DNA of 9,527 bases from Verrucomicrobiales bacterium (GCA_002705125.1 PAHQ01000043.1:7706-17232), one strand, 5' to 3'. Numbered from the stretch's first letter, positions 1 to 8,307 are shown. Numbers and translations: made by a program. The notes: generated by a model not told the origin, from the sequence alone.

Positions 1-15
1 TTGTTTTAGAATTTT

Positions 16-1131
16 CTAAACCTTTTTACTGTGCTTTTCCATGAATTCATCTTTTAAAGTGGTACCGGCACCGGGCATTTCAGGGAATTTAAAGAATCCT
101 GAATCAATATTTAAAGGCTCCTCAAAGCAATGCGTAATCCAAGGAATGAATTCTAAAAGCTCAATGCTTGGGTGTGCTATGCTCATGTGAATTTGTGTTT
201 GAGCCATATCTCCAGCATGAGGAGTAACTGGCAATCCCATTTTTTGAGCAATATCACATACGTCAAGCGCTTCAGTAATACCACCAAGACGAGTTGCATC
301 TGGTTGAACGTATCTAACCCCACCTGAAGAAATAAATTCGTTGAAATGAGCGAGTGAATACAACATTTCACCTAGTGCTATTGGTGTCTCTATTTGATTT
401 GCTAGATCTCGATGTCCAGACACATCGTCATGCCAAAGCGGCTCTTCAATCCATTTAACATCATAATCTTTCAAAAGAGATAAAGTTTCTAAGTCATCTG
501 GAAGCCTCCATCGACCATTCGCATCAGTCATTATGCTAATGTCTTCGCCAACAGCATTTCTTACCGCTTCTACTCGTCTTATATCTTCAGCTCTCTCAGG
601 CTTTCCTACCTTCATCTTGATACTTTTATAGCCGTCTTCTTGAGTTAGCCTTTTAACATCATCAACAAGCATATCTTGACTAAAATTAAGCCAACCTCCA
701 TCCGTGTTATAGGCTTCTACTTTTTTGCCATGTCTTCCTCCAAGAGTTTGCCAAAGTGGTTCAGCTTGATATTTACTTACCAAATCCCATAAAGCTATGT
801 CGACAGCAGCTAATGCCATTGTCGTTATCCCAGCTCGACCTACCCATTGAAGTGGAGGGTTATAGGCGATCTTTTTCCAAATTTCACGAATATTAGTGAG
901 TTCCTCTCCAATTAATAAATCTGCATAACAACGTGAAATACAATCAGTGATCAACCTATCACTCGCAAGGTGAGCATGCGTCCCCGTAAAGCCATATCCG
1001 ACATGCCCAGAATCTGTATATATTTTTACACCTGGCATACCCCAATGAGTAATCGAGTGGGTGCTATCAGCAATTCTATTCCTTGTTACAGGAACATGAA
1101 GAATGAAGGTTTCTAGAGAACTGATAATCAT
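16..1131 (-). CDS. Enolase-superfamily enzyme, mandelate racemase subgroup (probable sugar-acid dehydratase or racemase)
   Basis: A 371-residue protein without a signal peptide, so presumably cytoplasmic. It has the N-terminal capping domain (about 1-125) and the C-terminal barrel (about 135-355) of the MR/MLE family. The expected active site is complete: the KMK pair K172/K174, metal ligands D203 (TDANGRW), E229 (WIEEPL) and E255 (ALGEML), then D278 (QPDATRLGG) and H305 (TPHAG), with E327 in LLEF as the likely last acid. Spacings of 31, 29, 26, 26 and 23 residues between these positions match mandelate racemase numbering as I remember it, so this is a lysine plus His-Asp dyad enzyme. Known relatives dehydrate or epimerise acid sugars such as fuconate, rhamnonate, galactarate or talarate; the substrate here cannot be assigned. 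It is the last gene of the operon, 23 bp after the DUF1501 gene. The ATG at 1131 is preceded only by a weak GAAG purine stretch. The stop is TAG. Confidence 0.9.
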   Translation of the reverse strand: MIISSLETFILHVPVTRNRIADSTHSITHWGMPGVKIYTDSGHVGYGFTGTHAHLASDRLITDCISRCYADLLIGEELTNIREIWKKIAYNPPLQWVGRAGITTMALAAVDIALWDLVSKYQAEPLWQTLGGRHGKKVEAYNTDGGWLNFSQDMLVDDVKRLTQEDGYKSIKMKVGKPERAEDIRRVEAVRNAVGEDISIMTDANGRWRLPDDLETLSLLKDYDVKWIEEPLWHDDVSGHRDLANQIETPIALGEMLYSLAHFNEFISSGGVRYVQPDATRLGGITEALDVCDIAQKMGLPVTPHAGDMAQTQIHMSIAHPSIELLEFIPWITHCFEEPLNIDSGFFKFPEMPGAGTTLKDEFMEKHSKKV

Positions 1132-1154
1132 TTTTCTTCAGGATTATATTTCTT

Positions 1155-2561
1155 TTAACCAAATAATTGATGATGAACCTTCGCAGGCTCAGTTCCTGTA
1201 AGCCTCTGATCAAGACCTTGAAATCGATATGTTAAATTTTCATGATCCATTCCAAGCGCGTTCAAAATCGTTGCGTGCATATCTCGCACGATAACAGGAT
1301 TTTCTTTTACATAATAACCAAAGTCATCTGTACTTCCATATGATATCCCTCCTTTTATTCCTCCTCCAGCCATCCAAATTGTGTAGGCTTCTTTGTGATG
1401 ATCACGTCCCGCATTATTTATTTTGGAACCTTGAAACATAGGAGTACGCCCAAATTCAGAACCCCAAACAATGAGTGTTTCATCAAGGAGACCCCTCATT
1501 TTCAAATCTTTAATGAGGGCAGCTATTGGCTGATCAATTTCTTTAGCCTTATTCTTAATTCCTGATTCAATGCCTCCATGATGATCCCAACTTGAATTAA
1601 ATAATTCAACAAATCTTACACCCTTTTCAACAAGCCTCCTTGCTTGTATACAGTGATTTGCGAATTTTCCATTCCCATACATATCTTTAATAGGCTGAGG
1701 CTCAGAAGCAATGTTCGTTAAATCAGGAACAGAGGACTGCATCTTGAAAGCAAGTTCATACTGCTCAATCCTAGTTCGAATTTCAGGGTCGCCAGTGCTC
1801 TCATATTCAATTTCATTTAATTCATTGATAGCATCAATTACCCTTTTTCTTTTTGTCGCATCAACACCCTTGGGGTTAGATAAGAAAAGGACAGGGTCTC
1901 CGCTACTTCTAAATTCAACACCTTGGTGAACACTGGGGAGAAATCCATTATTCCATAAACTTGCACCTGCTCCAGGAACTTCACCCGAAACCATTACAAC
2001 ATATGCAGGTAAATCACTAGATTCAGACCCCAAACCATATGTCACCCATGAACCCAGACTTGGACGACCTATCCTATTTAGTCCTGAATGAAAAAACATC
2101 TGCGCCGGACCATGATTAAAATCATCTGTTTTCATAGAGCGAATGATGGCTATTTCACTACTTACCGACTTAATATGGGGAAGAACTTCGGAAATTTCTT
2201 GTCCTTCATTGAGTTTACTAAACTTAAATGGAGACGCCATCATCTTTGGGTGCCCTCTAAGAAAAGCGAATCTTTTTCCATCAATGAATTCATCGGGAGC
2301 AGGCTTACCGTGGTACTCCTCAAGTTTAGGCTTAGGATCAAAAAGGTCTAATTGGGAAGGAGCTCCAACCATATGCAGAAAAATCACAGACTTTGCAGTT
2401 GGAGCAAAATGAGATAAACCAGAAGAATTTAGCTCCGACCCATATTTCTCATTGTCCTTAGCAAGAAGCGTATTAACCGCTAATGACCCCACACCAAGGG
2501 TCGTTGAGCCTCGCAAAAAAGCTCTTCTAGATATCAAGCGTTTTAATTGATCTATTTCCAT
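1155..2561 (-). CDS. DUF1501 protein, Tat-exported, alkaline-phosphatase/sulfatase-like fold
   Basis: A 468-residue member of the DUF1501 family, which is greatly expanded in Planctomycetota and Verrucomicrobiota and whose reaction is unknown. The N-terminus has a twin-arginine signal (SRRAFLRG at 11-18, then a mildly hydrophobic stretch ending near LLA at 32-34), implying export in a folded state. Family landmarks follow in order: IFLHMVGAPSQLDLFDPKP (about 60-78), NHGPAQMFFHSG (149-160), GRPSLGSWVTYGLGSE (165-180), WDHHGG (325-330), WGSEFGRTP (366-374), GRDHH (385-389), and the C-terminal block DMHATILNALGMDHENLTY. The Asp/His clusters suit a metal site of the alkaline-phosphatase superfamily, but catalysis is inference. 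Length is normal for the family and the frame is intact. It lies 16 bp downstream of the DUF1549/DUF1553 gene, its usual genomic partner. The ATG at 2561 fits the normal Tat n-region, though no Shine-Dalgarno sequence precedes it. Confidence 0.93.
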   Translation of the reverse strand: MEIDQLKRLISRRAFLRGSTTLGVGSLAVNTLLAKDNEKYGSELNSSGLSHFAPTAKSVIFLHMVGAPSQLDLFDPKPKLEEYHGKPAPDEFIDGKRFAFLRGHPKMMASPFKFSKLNEGQEISEVLPHIKSVSSEIAIIRSMKTDDFNHGPAQMFFHSGLNRIGRPSLGSWVTYGLGSESSDLPAYVVMVSGEVPGAGASLWNNGFLPSVHQGVEFRSSGDPVLFLSNPKGVDATKRKRVIDAINELNEIEYESTGDPEIRTRIEQYELAFKMQSSVPDLTNIASEPQPIKDMYGNGKFANHCIQARRLVEKGVRFVELFNSSWDHHGGIESGIKNKAKEIDQPIAALIKDLKMRGLLDETLIVWGSEFGRTPMFQGSKINNAGRDHHKEAYTIWMAGGGIKGGISYGSTDDFGYYVKENPVIVRDMHATILNALGMDHENLTYRFQGLDQRLTGTEPAKVHHQLFG

Positions 2562-2577
2562 TTAAAAGTCAGCAAGA

Positions 2578-4719
2578 CTACTTGGTAATTGTTTCATGAA
2601 GGTTTAGAATAGTTGTTGCAATTTCAAACCATGCGCTCTCAGAAGAACCATCTGTATCGAGAGAAATAAATAACATTTTCTTCAATGCTTTGAGTTCAGA
2701 ATCTTTCGGAGGCCTTGAAAGAGCTAACCTGAAGGCATGATTTAATTGCTGCGTAGTATTCATTTCGCGAGTCTCTTTAATAATGCGCTTTGAAAAAGCT
2801 CTAGCCATCTCCACGAAAACAGGATCATTTAAAAGAGTCAAAGCTTGTAAAGGAGTGTTACTTGATTCTCTCTTAACGCTACAAGCACCCCTAGTCGGAG
2901 CATCAAAATTGGCAAAACTTGGATAATGCGCTGAACGACGCCAAACCGTATAAACTCCCCTTCGGTATAAATCCTCACCCTCTGAAGTATAATAGTTGTT
3001 ATCAACTTCTCCTATTACACGCCAAAAGTTATTGGGTTGTTTCGGACGCACCGGCCTACCAAACATTTTTTTTGAAATTAGACCCGAAATAGTAAGGGCA
3101 TTGTCTCGAATTAATTCAGCCGATAATCGGTTGCGAGGACCCCTTGAATAGAATTCATTTAAAGGATCTTCCTCCAAATTGTTATTAGAAAATTTAGAAG
3201 ACTGTTTGTAGGTAGAAGAGAGGACTATCCTTCTAATGATTTTTTTCATCGACCAATCATCAACAGACTGAAAAGTAACAGCCAACCAATCCAGAAGTTT
3301 TGGATGAGTAGGTTTGGCCCCATTATAACCAAAGTCTTCAATTGAGGTTACTATCCCCCTTCCAAAAAGTTCAGCCCAAATCCTGTTTACAGCAACTCTT
3401 GCCGTCAGGGGATTTTCTTCAGAAACTATCCATTTAGCTAAACCAAGCCTATTCCTTTGAAAATATTTTGGAAATTCAAATAATGTGGAAGGAGTGTCAG
3501 CAATAACCATTTCTCCGGGGTTAGTAAAATCTCCTCTTAGAAGCACTCGAGTTTCACGTTGTTTCTCCCTTTCTTTCATAACTCTCGAGGTGTAACCAAT
3601 TTGAAATTTACCCCCATTTGCCCGATTTTTATTTTTAGCAATGTTAATTTTAAGCCCTGAAAGAATGTCTGCCGATTTACTTTTCTTTAAAAACACTTTA
3701 TCAATCGCCAAGGCATCTTTGTAAGAAATATCAGATTTTCTTACTAATTGAACTTCCTTCGGATGTTTTTTATTTGAATTATTAAGCTGCTCATCAGAGA
3801 TGTTATCACAAAGCTCTTTCACTTTGGAAACGTACTTCTGCTCACCTAAAGAAACTGCTTCTGAGGCACTTTTTCTTTTCATTAACTCCTCCTCGGATAA
3901 AGTTACCTTAATATCTGTTCCTGAATAATCCATGGAGGCGTCATTACCATTAGGCCTTCTCTTGCCTTCAATTGGTGTATTATTAAAAAAAGCAAACATG
4001 GAGTAATAATCTTTTATAGAAAACGGGTCATGTTTGTGGTCATGACACTGAGCACACTCTAATGAAGTTCCCAACCATACAGTAGCCGTGGTATTAACCC
4101 GATCGACGACCTGTTTAACACGATCTTCTTCAGGGTCAGTGCCAGCTTCAAGGTTCAGGGTTGGGCCACGATTAAACCCAGTAGCAATCTTTTGATTTTC
4201 AGAAGCGTCTTTGATCAAATCTCCGGCTAATTGTTCAATAGTAAATTGATCATATGGCATATCGGCATTAAGTGAACGAATCAACCAATCTCTGTAAGGC
4301 CAAACATTCCGAAATCCGTCTCTCTGATAACCATCCGAATCAGCGTATCGAGCTAGATCCAACCAACTGATTGCCCATTTTTCACCAAAATGTTCGGAAC
4401 TTAATAAGTTATCAACAATCTCCTCGTAATGCTCTTTTGAGGGATCCAGTAAAAATGAATCGACCTGATCGATAGGAGGAGGAATTCCTATCAGGTCAAG
4501 GTAAACTCTTCTTATTAATCTGTCTGAGGACTGTTCAATGCTAGGAGCGAGACCTTCCGCCTCCATCTTGGATAAAATGAAAGAATCTATAGTATTAGAA
4601 ATCCATTCAGTATTTTGAACGGTATTCGATTTTTGAATCTTTGGTACTTTGTAGGCCCAATGAGTTTCTTCTGCTGTCACAGAACTGACAGCTAAAAGTA
4701 TAAAACACAAAAGGCGCAT
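2578..4719 (-). CDS. DUF1549/DUF1553 (PSD1-type) secreted protein with CxxCH motif, lacking the N-terminal cytochrome domain
   Basis: A 713-residue protein with a Sec signal peptide (hydrophobic 2-15, likely cleavage after VTA at 16). The DUF1549 domain spans about 38-250: DRLIRRVYLDLIGIPP at 66-81, KWAISWLDLARYADSDGY at 114-131, and the conserved CAQCHDHKHDPF at 222-233, whose C222/C225/H226 form a c-type-heme-like motif. DUF1553 spans about 425-690, with NPLTARVAVNRIW (436-448), FGRGIV (452-457), DFGYNGAKPTHPKLLDWLA (462-480) and NTPLQALTLLNDPVFVE (621-637). Between them lies a Lys-rich linker containing RETRVLLRGDFTNPGE, another family signature. Many relatives are longer because they start with a PSCyt1 cytochrome domain; here the mature chain goes almost directly into DUF1549. 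The family's reaction is unknown. Gaps are 15 bp to the upstream gene and 16 bp to the downstream one. No strong Shine-Dalgarno precedes the ATG at 4719. Confidence 0.93.
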   Translation of the reverse strand: MRLLCFILLAVSSVTAEETHWAYKVPKIQKSNTVQNTEWISNTIDSFILSKMEAEGLAPSIEQSSDRLIRRVYLDLIGIPPPIDQVDSFLLDPSKEHYEEIVDNLLSSEHFGEKWAISWLDLARYADSDGYQRDGFRNVWPYRDWLIRSLNADMPYDQFTIEQLAGDLIKDASENQKIATGFNRGPTLNLEAGTDPEEDRVKQVVDRVNTTATVWLGTSLECAQCHDHKHDPFSIKDYYSMFAFFNNTPIEGKRRPNGNDASMDYSGTDIKVTLSEEELMKRKSASEAVSLGEQKYVSKVKELCDNISDEQLNNSNKKHPKEVQLVRKSDISYKDALAIDKVFLKKSKSADILSGLKINIAKNKNRANGGKFQIGYTSRVMKEREKQRETRVLLRGDFTNPGEMVIADTPSTLFEFPKYFQRNRLGLAKWIVSEENPLTARVAVNRIWAELFGRGIVTSIEDFGYNGAKPTHPKLLDWLAVTFQSVDDWSMKKIIRRIVLSSTYKQSSKFSNNNLEEDPLNEFYSRGPRNRLSAELIRDNALTISGLISKKMFGRPVRPKQPNNFWRVIGEVDNNYYTSEGEDLYRRGVYTVWRRSAHYPSFANFDAPTRGACSVKRESSNTPLQALTLLNDPVFVEMARAFSKRIIKETREMNTTQQLNHAFRLALSRPPKDSELKALKKMLFISLDTDGSSESAWFEIATTILNLHETITK

Positions 4720-4734
4720 GATTCGACTATTCCA

Positions 4735-7700
4735 TCATTCTTTGACCTTTAAGTTGCCAAACATGACTTGACCATGACCTGGATACGTACACACATAAAC
4801 ATAATCACCACCTTTAGCCGGAACTTTCATATATAATGTGTATTTTCTTCCAGGGGCAACTTGAGGAGTTGAAGCAATTACCTCGGGGATATCGGGAACA
4901 AAGTTTTGTTCGATAGCCTTCGGACCAATAGTCAACGCAGAAGCAATCACTTTTTGCCTGCTTCCAGGAGCACAAACTGCAAGATTGTGCATGAGACCAG
5001 TAGGATCATTATTTGTAAATTCAATACCTACCATCTCACCTGATTTTACTTCCAACGACTCAATATCAAACTTCATCCCTGGCTTTGCCCCCACTTTAAG
5101 TATCCTAGCATTTTCAAATCCTTCCGGAACAAGTGTTATCTGTTTTTTACTAAGGGAGTCCATCTCAGCTCGAGTGTTTGCATCTTTAATTTTACTGAGG
5201 GATTCTTTCCTAAAGTTATCAATAAAACCTCCAAAGCTCGCCCCACCTTTAAAGTTTCTAGACTTAGCAAACCAGCTAAAGAATTGATTTCTAAGCCCCT
5301 CGCTCCATCCACTCTCAACATTTTTTAGGGCATATGCATACCATATCTGCTGCCTTTGTGGATTGCTTGCTTTTTGATTTTGAAATGATTTGCCGTACTG
5401 TCCTGATCTGCTTAATAAACCATCATCAAACTCAATCTCCTCTAGCCCTGCGGCTTCCTGACTCATCAATGGAATAGTCTTAGCTAGAACATCTTCAGCT
5501 TTTAAGTACACCAACATAGCTACCAACTCTCTATTCATAGCATCAGTTGCTGCGGGATAGAGTGGAGAGATCGCTTCGGCAATTTCTCGAGCAGTCTCCT
5601 CGTCAGGCCCACCCATACGAATAAAGGTTAGCCCCATAACTCTCAAAGCATCTAACTTTTGGACCTCAGACATTTCTGAAACTTGAAGCATTGAAAGAGC
5701 GTTGAGAATATCACCTTGTAAAGCTGGATCGCCTTGACGAGCTAAAGCAAGAAGCGCTGAAAGCAGTGTTTGCGGATCTTCTTCTTCAAGAGCTTTTTCC
5801 TGCCACTCAACCACAGGTTGATGCTCTAATGCAACACGAGCAGAATATCTAATGAAACGATCCTCATGGCCTAGATTGGGCCAAATCTTATCAATTGATC
5901 CTGGAACAGCCTTACCATGAAAAGCTGCCATAGAACTTCTAATCTCTCTTAATTTGGTTTCAGAAGAAACTTTACTTTTAATAGCAGCAGTAGAATCACT
6001 TCCTGAATACTTGACGCGATACAGGGCAGATTGAGTTCCTCTGCCTCCTACAGCAAAATACATATTACCATCTTTACCTATCACTCCGTCTGTAACATTA
6101 AGAGGAACACCTGTAACGAACTCCTCTTTTTCAGCACTATAAGATGATCCGTCTTGGGTCATATGAATTGCATAAATAGTTCCGTAAGTCCAATCAAACG
6201 CATAGATTGCATCTTGATATTTGGCAGGAAATTTAGATCCTAAACCTGACATAACACCAGTCGGACAACCCGGGCCAATATCTAAAGTTGGTGGCAAGAC
6301 ATCCGGATACCATTCAGGAAATTTACCAGTTCCTGTCCTCCATCCAAACTCTGATCCACTAGTTACATGATAGATTCTAGTTGGACGGTACCAAGGTGTT
6401 CCACTATCCCATTCCATATCAGAATCATAAGTGAACATTTCTCCATCTTTATTGAAGGCAATGTCATACTGATTACGGAAGCCTGCAGAATATAGGTGAA
6501 AAGATTTTCCATCAGGATCAGTGCGGGCTATCCAGCCTCCTGGTGCTTTAATATTTCTAGCATGACCTCTTGCATCAGGCATACGAGGTAATAATTGATC
6601 TTCAGCATAGTTCATTTTTAATGCGGATGATTCTGGCTCTGGAACAGCAGTATGATTCCCGCCAATAATATACAAATGTTTTCCATCCGGCGACAGCGAA
6701 ACTGCATGAGGACCATGCTCACCGCCTCCCTTAAATTTTCTCATATCTTGAACCTTATCCAAAACGTCATCTCCATCAGAATCAGTAATACGATACAATC
6801 CCGAACCAGGCTTTCCACCGTTTGTGCAAGCGTACAAAGAATCAAATGCCCATAATAATCCTTGAGCTCCAGAAACTGGTACAGGTACTTTCTCAATGAC
6901 CGGCTCTTCTGAACTTAAAGTAATTCTAAAGATGCCCTGACCTCCCTGGTCTCCACAATAAAGCCTTCCCTTTGAATCAACTGCCATTGAAACCCAAGAT
7001 CCTTGTTGTCCTTTAGGAACATTATAAATCTTTTCTACTTCAAAACCTTTAGGATGAACTTTTGCAGATCCTTTAGCAGCTACAGCAACGGCAAAACCAG
7101 GCTTCTTGGAAAAAACATCTCCCCAAGGTGAATCACCCATTTTTCCGGTAACGACAGCATTTTTCCAACCAGTAGTGTCCACACTTGGCGCCATCCAACC
7201 GCTGGCCTTCTTATTTGCAACAATCCACTCATTATCACTTACGATCTGCCTAGTGGAGCCGTTAGCAGAGACTAACTTAACCTTAGCTGCCAAACCAGCG
7301 ACTGTACCCTCATTGTGAGCTTCAACAGCAAGAACATTGTCTCCATTATGAAGATATTTTTTAATATCAAATTCGTAATGAGTCTCCCACTGATTACCAG
7401 AACCAACTTTTTGACCATTAATGAAAGCTGTGAATCCATTGTCGCAGGTTATACTTAACTTAGAGGATTTGAGAGGAGAATTTAATGTCCACTGACGCCT
7501 AGCAAAAATAGTTTCTGTTCCTGCGGACTCATTATTCCAAATCCACTTTACTGAGGGCGGTACATTTGGATTAACAGCATTAACCAATTTAACATTATCA
7601 GAAATTTGGGTATTAAACTTTTTTGATGTTTTCTTTTCTTTACTCACTAAAGAGATATCTTTGACTTCAAGCTTCATGGGGCCGCCAGCATGAAGCTGTA

Positions 7701-8304
7701 AAGCAATCACTCCTGTATTAGATTTTTTACCAGTTTCATTATCTTCAAGACTGACAGTAACTTTACCATTCACCATATGAGTGAGCTTATTACCAACAGC
7801 CGAAATCTTAAATTCATTCCATTTTGAGAGATCATCACTTTTTTCTTTTTCTGGATCACCTTTGGATATTCTTTTCCCCTTTGAATCTATAACTACACTC
7901 TGTCCTCGCTGAGCTATAATACCTCGCCCTCGCTCCTCATACATCATCCCAAGATAATTTGGAGCTGGATGCATATCCATTTGGTAGCCTCCCACTGACC
8001 ATGTTTTAGCATTCAGAACTTTAGAGCGGTATTGAATACCTGAGTTATTGTTTCCTATTACTCTTGCCTTTAAACTTAATTCAAAATCCCCAATATTGCC
8101 TCCTTCCCAAATCAGGAAAGTATTACCAGAGGTCTTCTTTTGACTTGTTGTCTCTCCGACGATGACGCCGTTTTCAACTTTCCAGAAATCTGGATTGCCG
8201 CTCCAACCTGAAAGGTCTTTACCATTAAATAGATCTTTGGCATCAAGTACACAAACTTGAATAATGCCTAGAAGAGAAAATAGAGTTAGAATTTTTTTAG
8301 TCAT
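4735..8304 (-). CDS. Secreted multidomain protein: DUF1080, Gal-binding-like, dehydrogenase-type beta-propeller, HEAT-like region, cupredoxin
   Basis: A 1189-residue exported protein and first gene of the operon. A Sec signal peptide covers 1-22 (cleavage after LDA). Domains in order: DUF1080 (PF06439, 3-keto-disaccharide hydrolase; about 23-221) starting KDLFNGKDLSGW and including SGIQYRS and WNEFKI; a galactose-binding-like sandwich (about 235-395) with CDNGFTAFINGQKVG and DNVLAVEAHNEG, like accessory domains of rhamnosidases; a beta-propeller (about 415-767) of the PVC membrane-bound-dehydrogenase/sorbosone-dehydrogenase type, with a DSDGDD calcium-like loop at 508-513, SAGFRNQYDIAFNKDGE (606-622), EWDSGTPWYRPTR (631-643) and GSEFGWRTGTGKFP (650-663); a helical, HEAT-like stretch (about 785-1050); and a cupredoxin (about 1065-1189) with ligands H1106, C1172, H1177 and M1181 in azurin spacing. 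There is no CxxCH motif anywhere. Oxidoreductase activity is inferred; the propeller could instead be only a binding scaffold. The ATG at 8304 lacks a Shine-Dalgarno sequence. Confidence 0.92.
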   Translation of the reverse strand: MTKKILTLFSLLGIIQVCVLDAKDLFNGKDLSGWSGNPDFWKVENGVIVGETTSQKKTSGNTFLIWEGGNIGDFELSLKARVIGNNNSGIQYRSKVLNAKTWSVGGYQMDMHPAPNYLGMMYEERGRGIIAQRGQSVVIDSKGKRISKGDPEKEKSDDLSKWNEFKISAVGNKLTHMVNGKVTVSLEDNETGKKSNTGVIALQLHAGGPMKLEVKDISLVSKEKKTSKKFNTQISDNVKLVNAVNPNVPPSVKWIWNNESAGTETIFARRQWTLNSPLKSSKLSITCDNGFTAFINGQKVGSGNQWETHYEFDIKKYLHNGDNVLAVEAHNEGTVAGLAAKVKLVSANGSTRQIVSDNEWIVANKKASGWMAPSVDTTGWKNAVVTGKMGDSPWGDVFSKKPGFAVAVAAKGSAKVHPKGFEVEKIYNVPKGQQGSWVSMAVDSKGRLYCGDQGGQGIFRITLSSEEPVIEKVPVPVSGAQGLLWAFDSLYACTNGGKPGSGLYRITDSDGDDVLDKVQDMRKFKGGGEHGPHAVSLSPDGKHLYIIGGNHTAVPEPESSALKMNYAEDQLLPRMPDARGHARNIKAPGGWIARTDPDGKSFHLYSAGFRNQYDIAFNKDGEMFTYDSDMEWDSGTPWYRPTRIYHVTSGSEFGWRTGTGKFPEWYPDVLPPTLDIGPGCPTGVMSGLGSKFPAKYQDAIYAFDWTYGTIYAIHMTQDGSSYSAEKEEFVTGVPLNVTDGVIGKDGNMYFAVGGRGTQSALYRVKYSGSDSTAAIKSKVSSETKLREIRSSMAAFHGKAVPGSIDKIWPNLGHEDRFIRYSARVALEHQPVVEWQEKALEEEDPQTLLSALLALARQGDPALQGDILNALSMLQVSEMSEVQKLDALRVMGLTFIRMGGPDEETAREIAEAISPLYPAATDAMNRELVAMLVYLKAEDVLAKTIPLMSQEAAGLEEIEFDDGLLSRSGQYGKSFQNQKASNPQRQQIWYAYALKNVESGWSEGLRNQFFSWFAKSRNFKGGASFGGFIDNFRKESLSKIKDANTRAEMDSLSKKQITLVPEGFENARILKVGAKPGMKFDIESLEVKSGEMVGIEFTNNDPTGLMHNLAVCAPGSRQKVIASALTIGPKAIEQNFVPDIPEVIASTPQVAPGRKYTLYMKVPAKGGDYVYVCTYPGHGQVMFGNLKVKE

Positions 8305-8307
8305 AAA

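Larger units (their letters stand above)
16..8304 (-). other. Four-gene operon: cupredoxin-propeller protein, DUF1549/1553, DUF1501, enolase-superfamily enzyme
   Basis: All four genes share a strand with intergenic gaps of 15 bp (4720-4734), 16 bp (2562-2577) and 23 bp (1132-1154), and no hairpin terminator lies between them. The first three products carry export signals (Sec, Sec, Tat) and the fourth is cytoplasmic. None of the start codons has a clear Shine-Dalgarno sequence, so downstream genes may depend on translational coupling or on leader features other than SD pairing. Whether the operon continues left of position 16 cannot be seen. Confidence 0.85.

Noticed and set aside
5..20. A/T-rich inverted repeat TTTAGAA-TT-TTCTAAA overlapping the stop of the enolase-superfamily gene, considered as a terminator
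   Set aside because: The arms are almost all A/T, the loop would be only 2 nt, the repeat overlaps the stop codon, and downstream sequence is cut off, so it cannot be called a terminator.
1711..2412. Plus-strand ORFs of 72-89 codons inside the DUF1501 gene
   Set aside because: They are antisense to a well conserved family member and encode no recognisable protein.
3064..3073. Homopolymer run in the DUF1549/DUF1553 gene, considered as a frameshift or phase-variation site
   Set aside because: The reading frame is intact through it (SKKMFG) and family motifs continue on both sides; runs of this length are ordinary in AT-rich DNA.
4042..4056. CAQCH in the DUF1549 domain, considered as a separate cytochrome c domain
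   Set aside because: The motif is part of the conserved DUF1549 core (CAQCHDHKHDPF) and is not surrounded by a cytochrome c fold with a downstream Met ligand that I can identify.
4985..7318. Plus-strand and alternate-frame ORFs inside the 1189-residue gene
   Set aside because: The whole 4735-8304 region is explained by one continuous multidomain frame; these are shadows.
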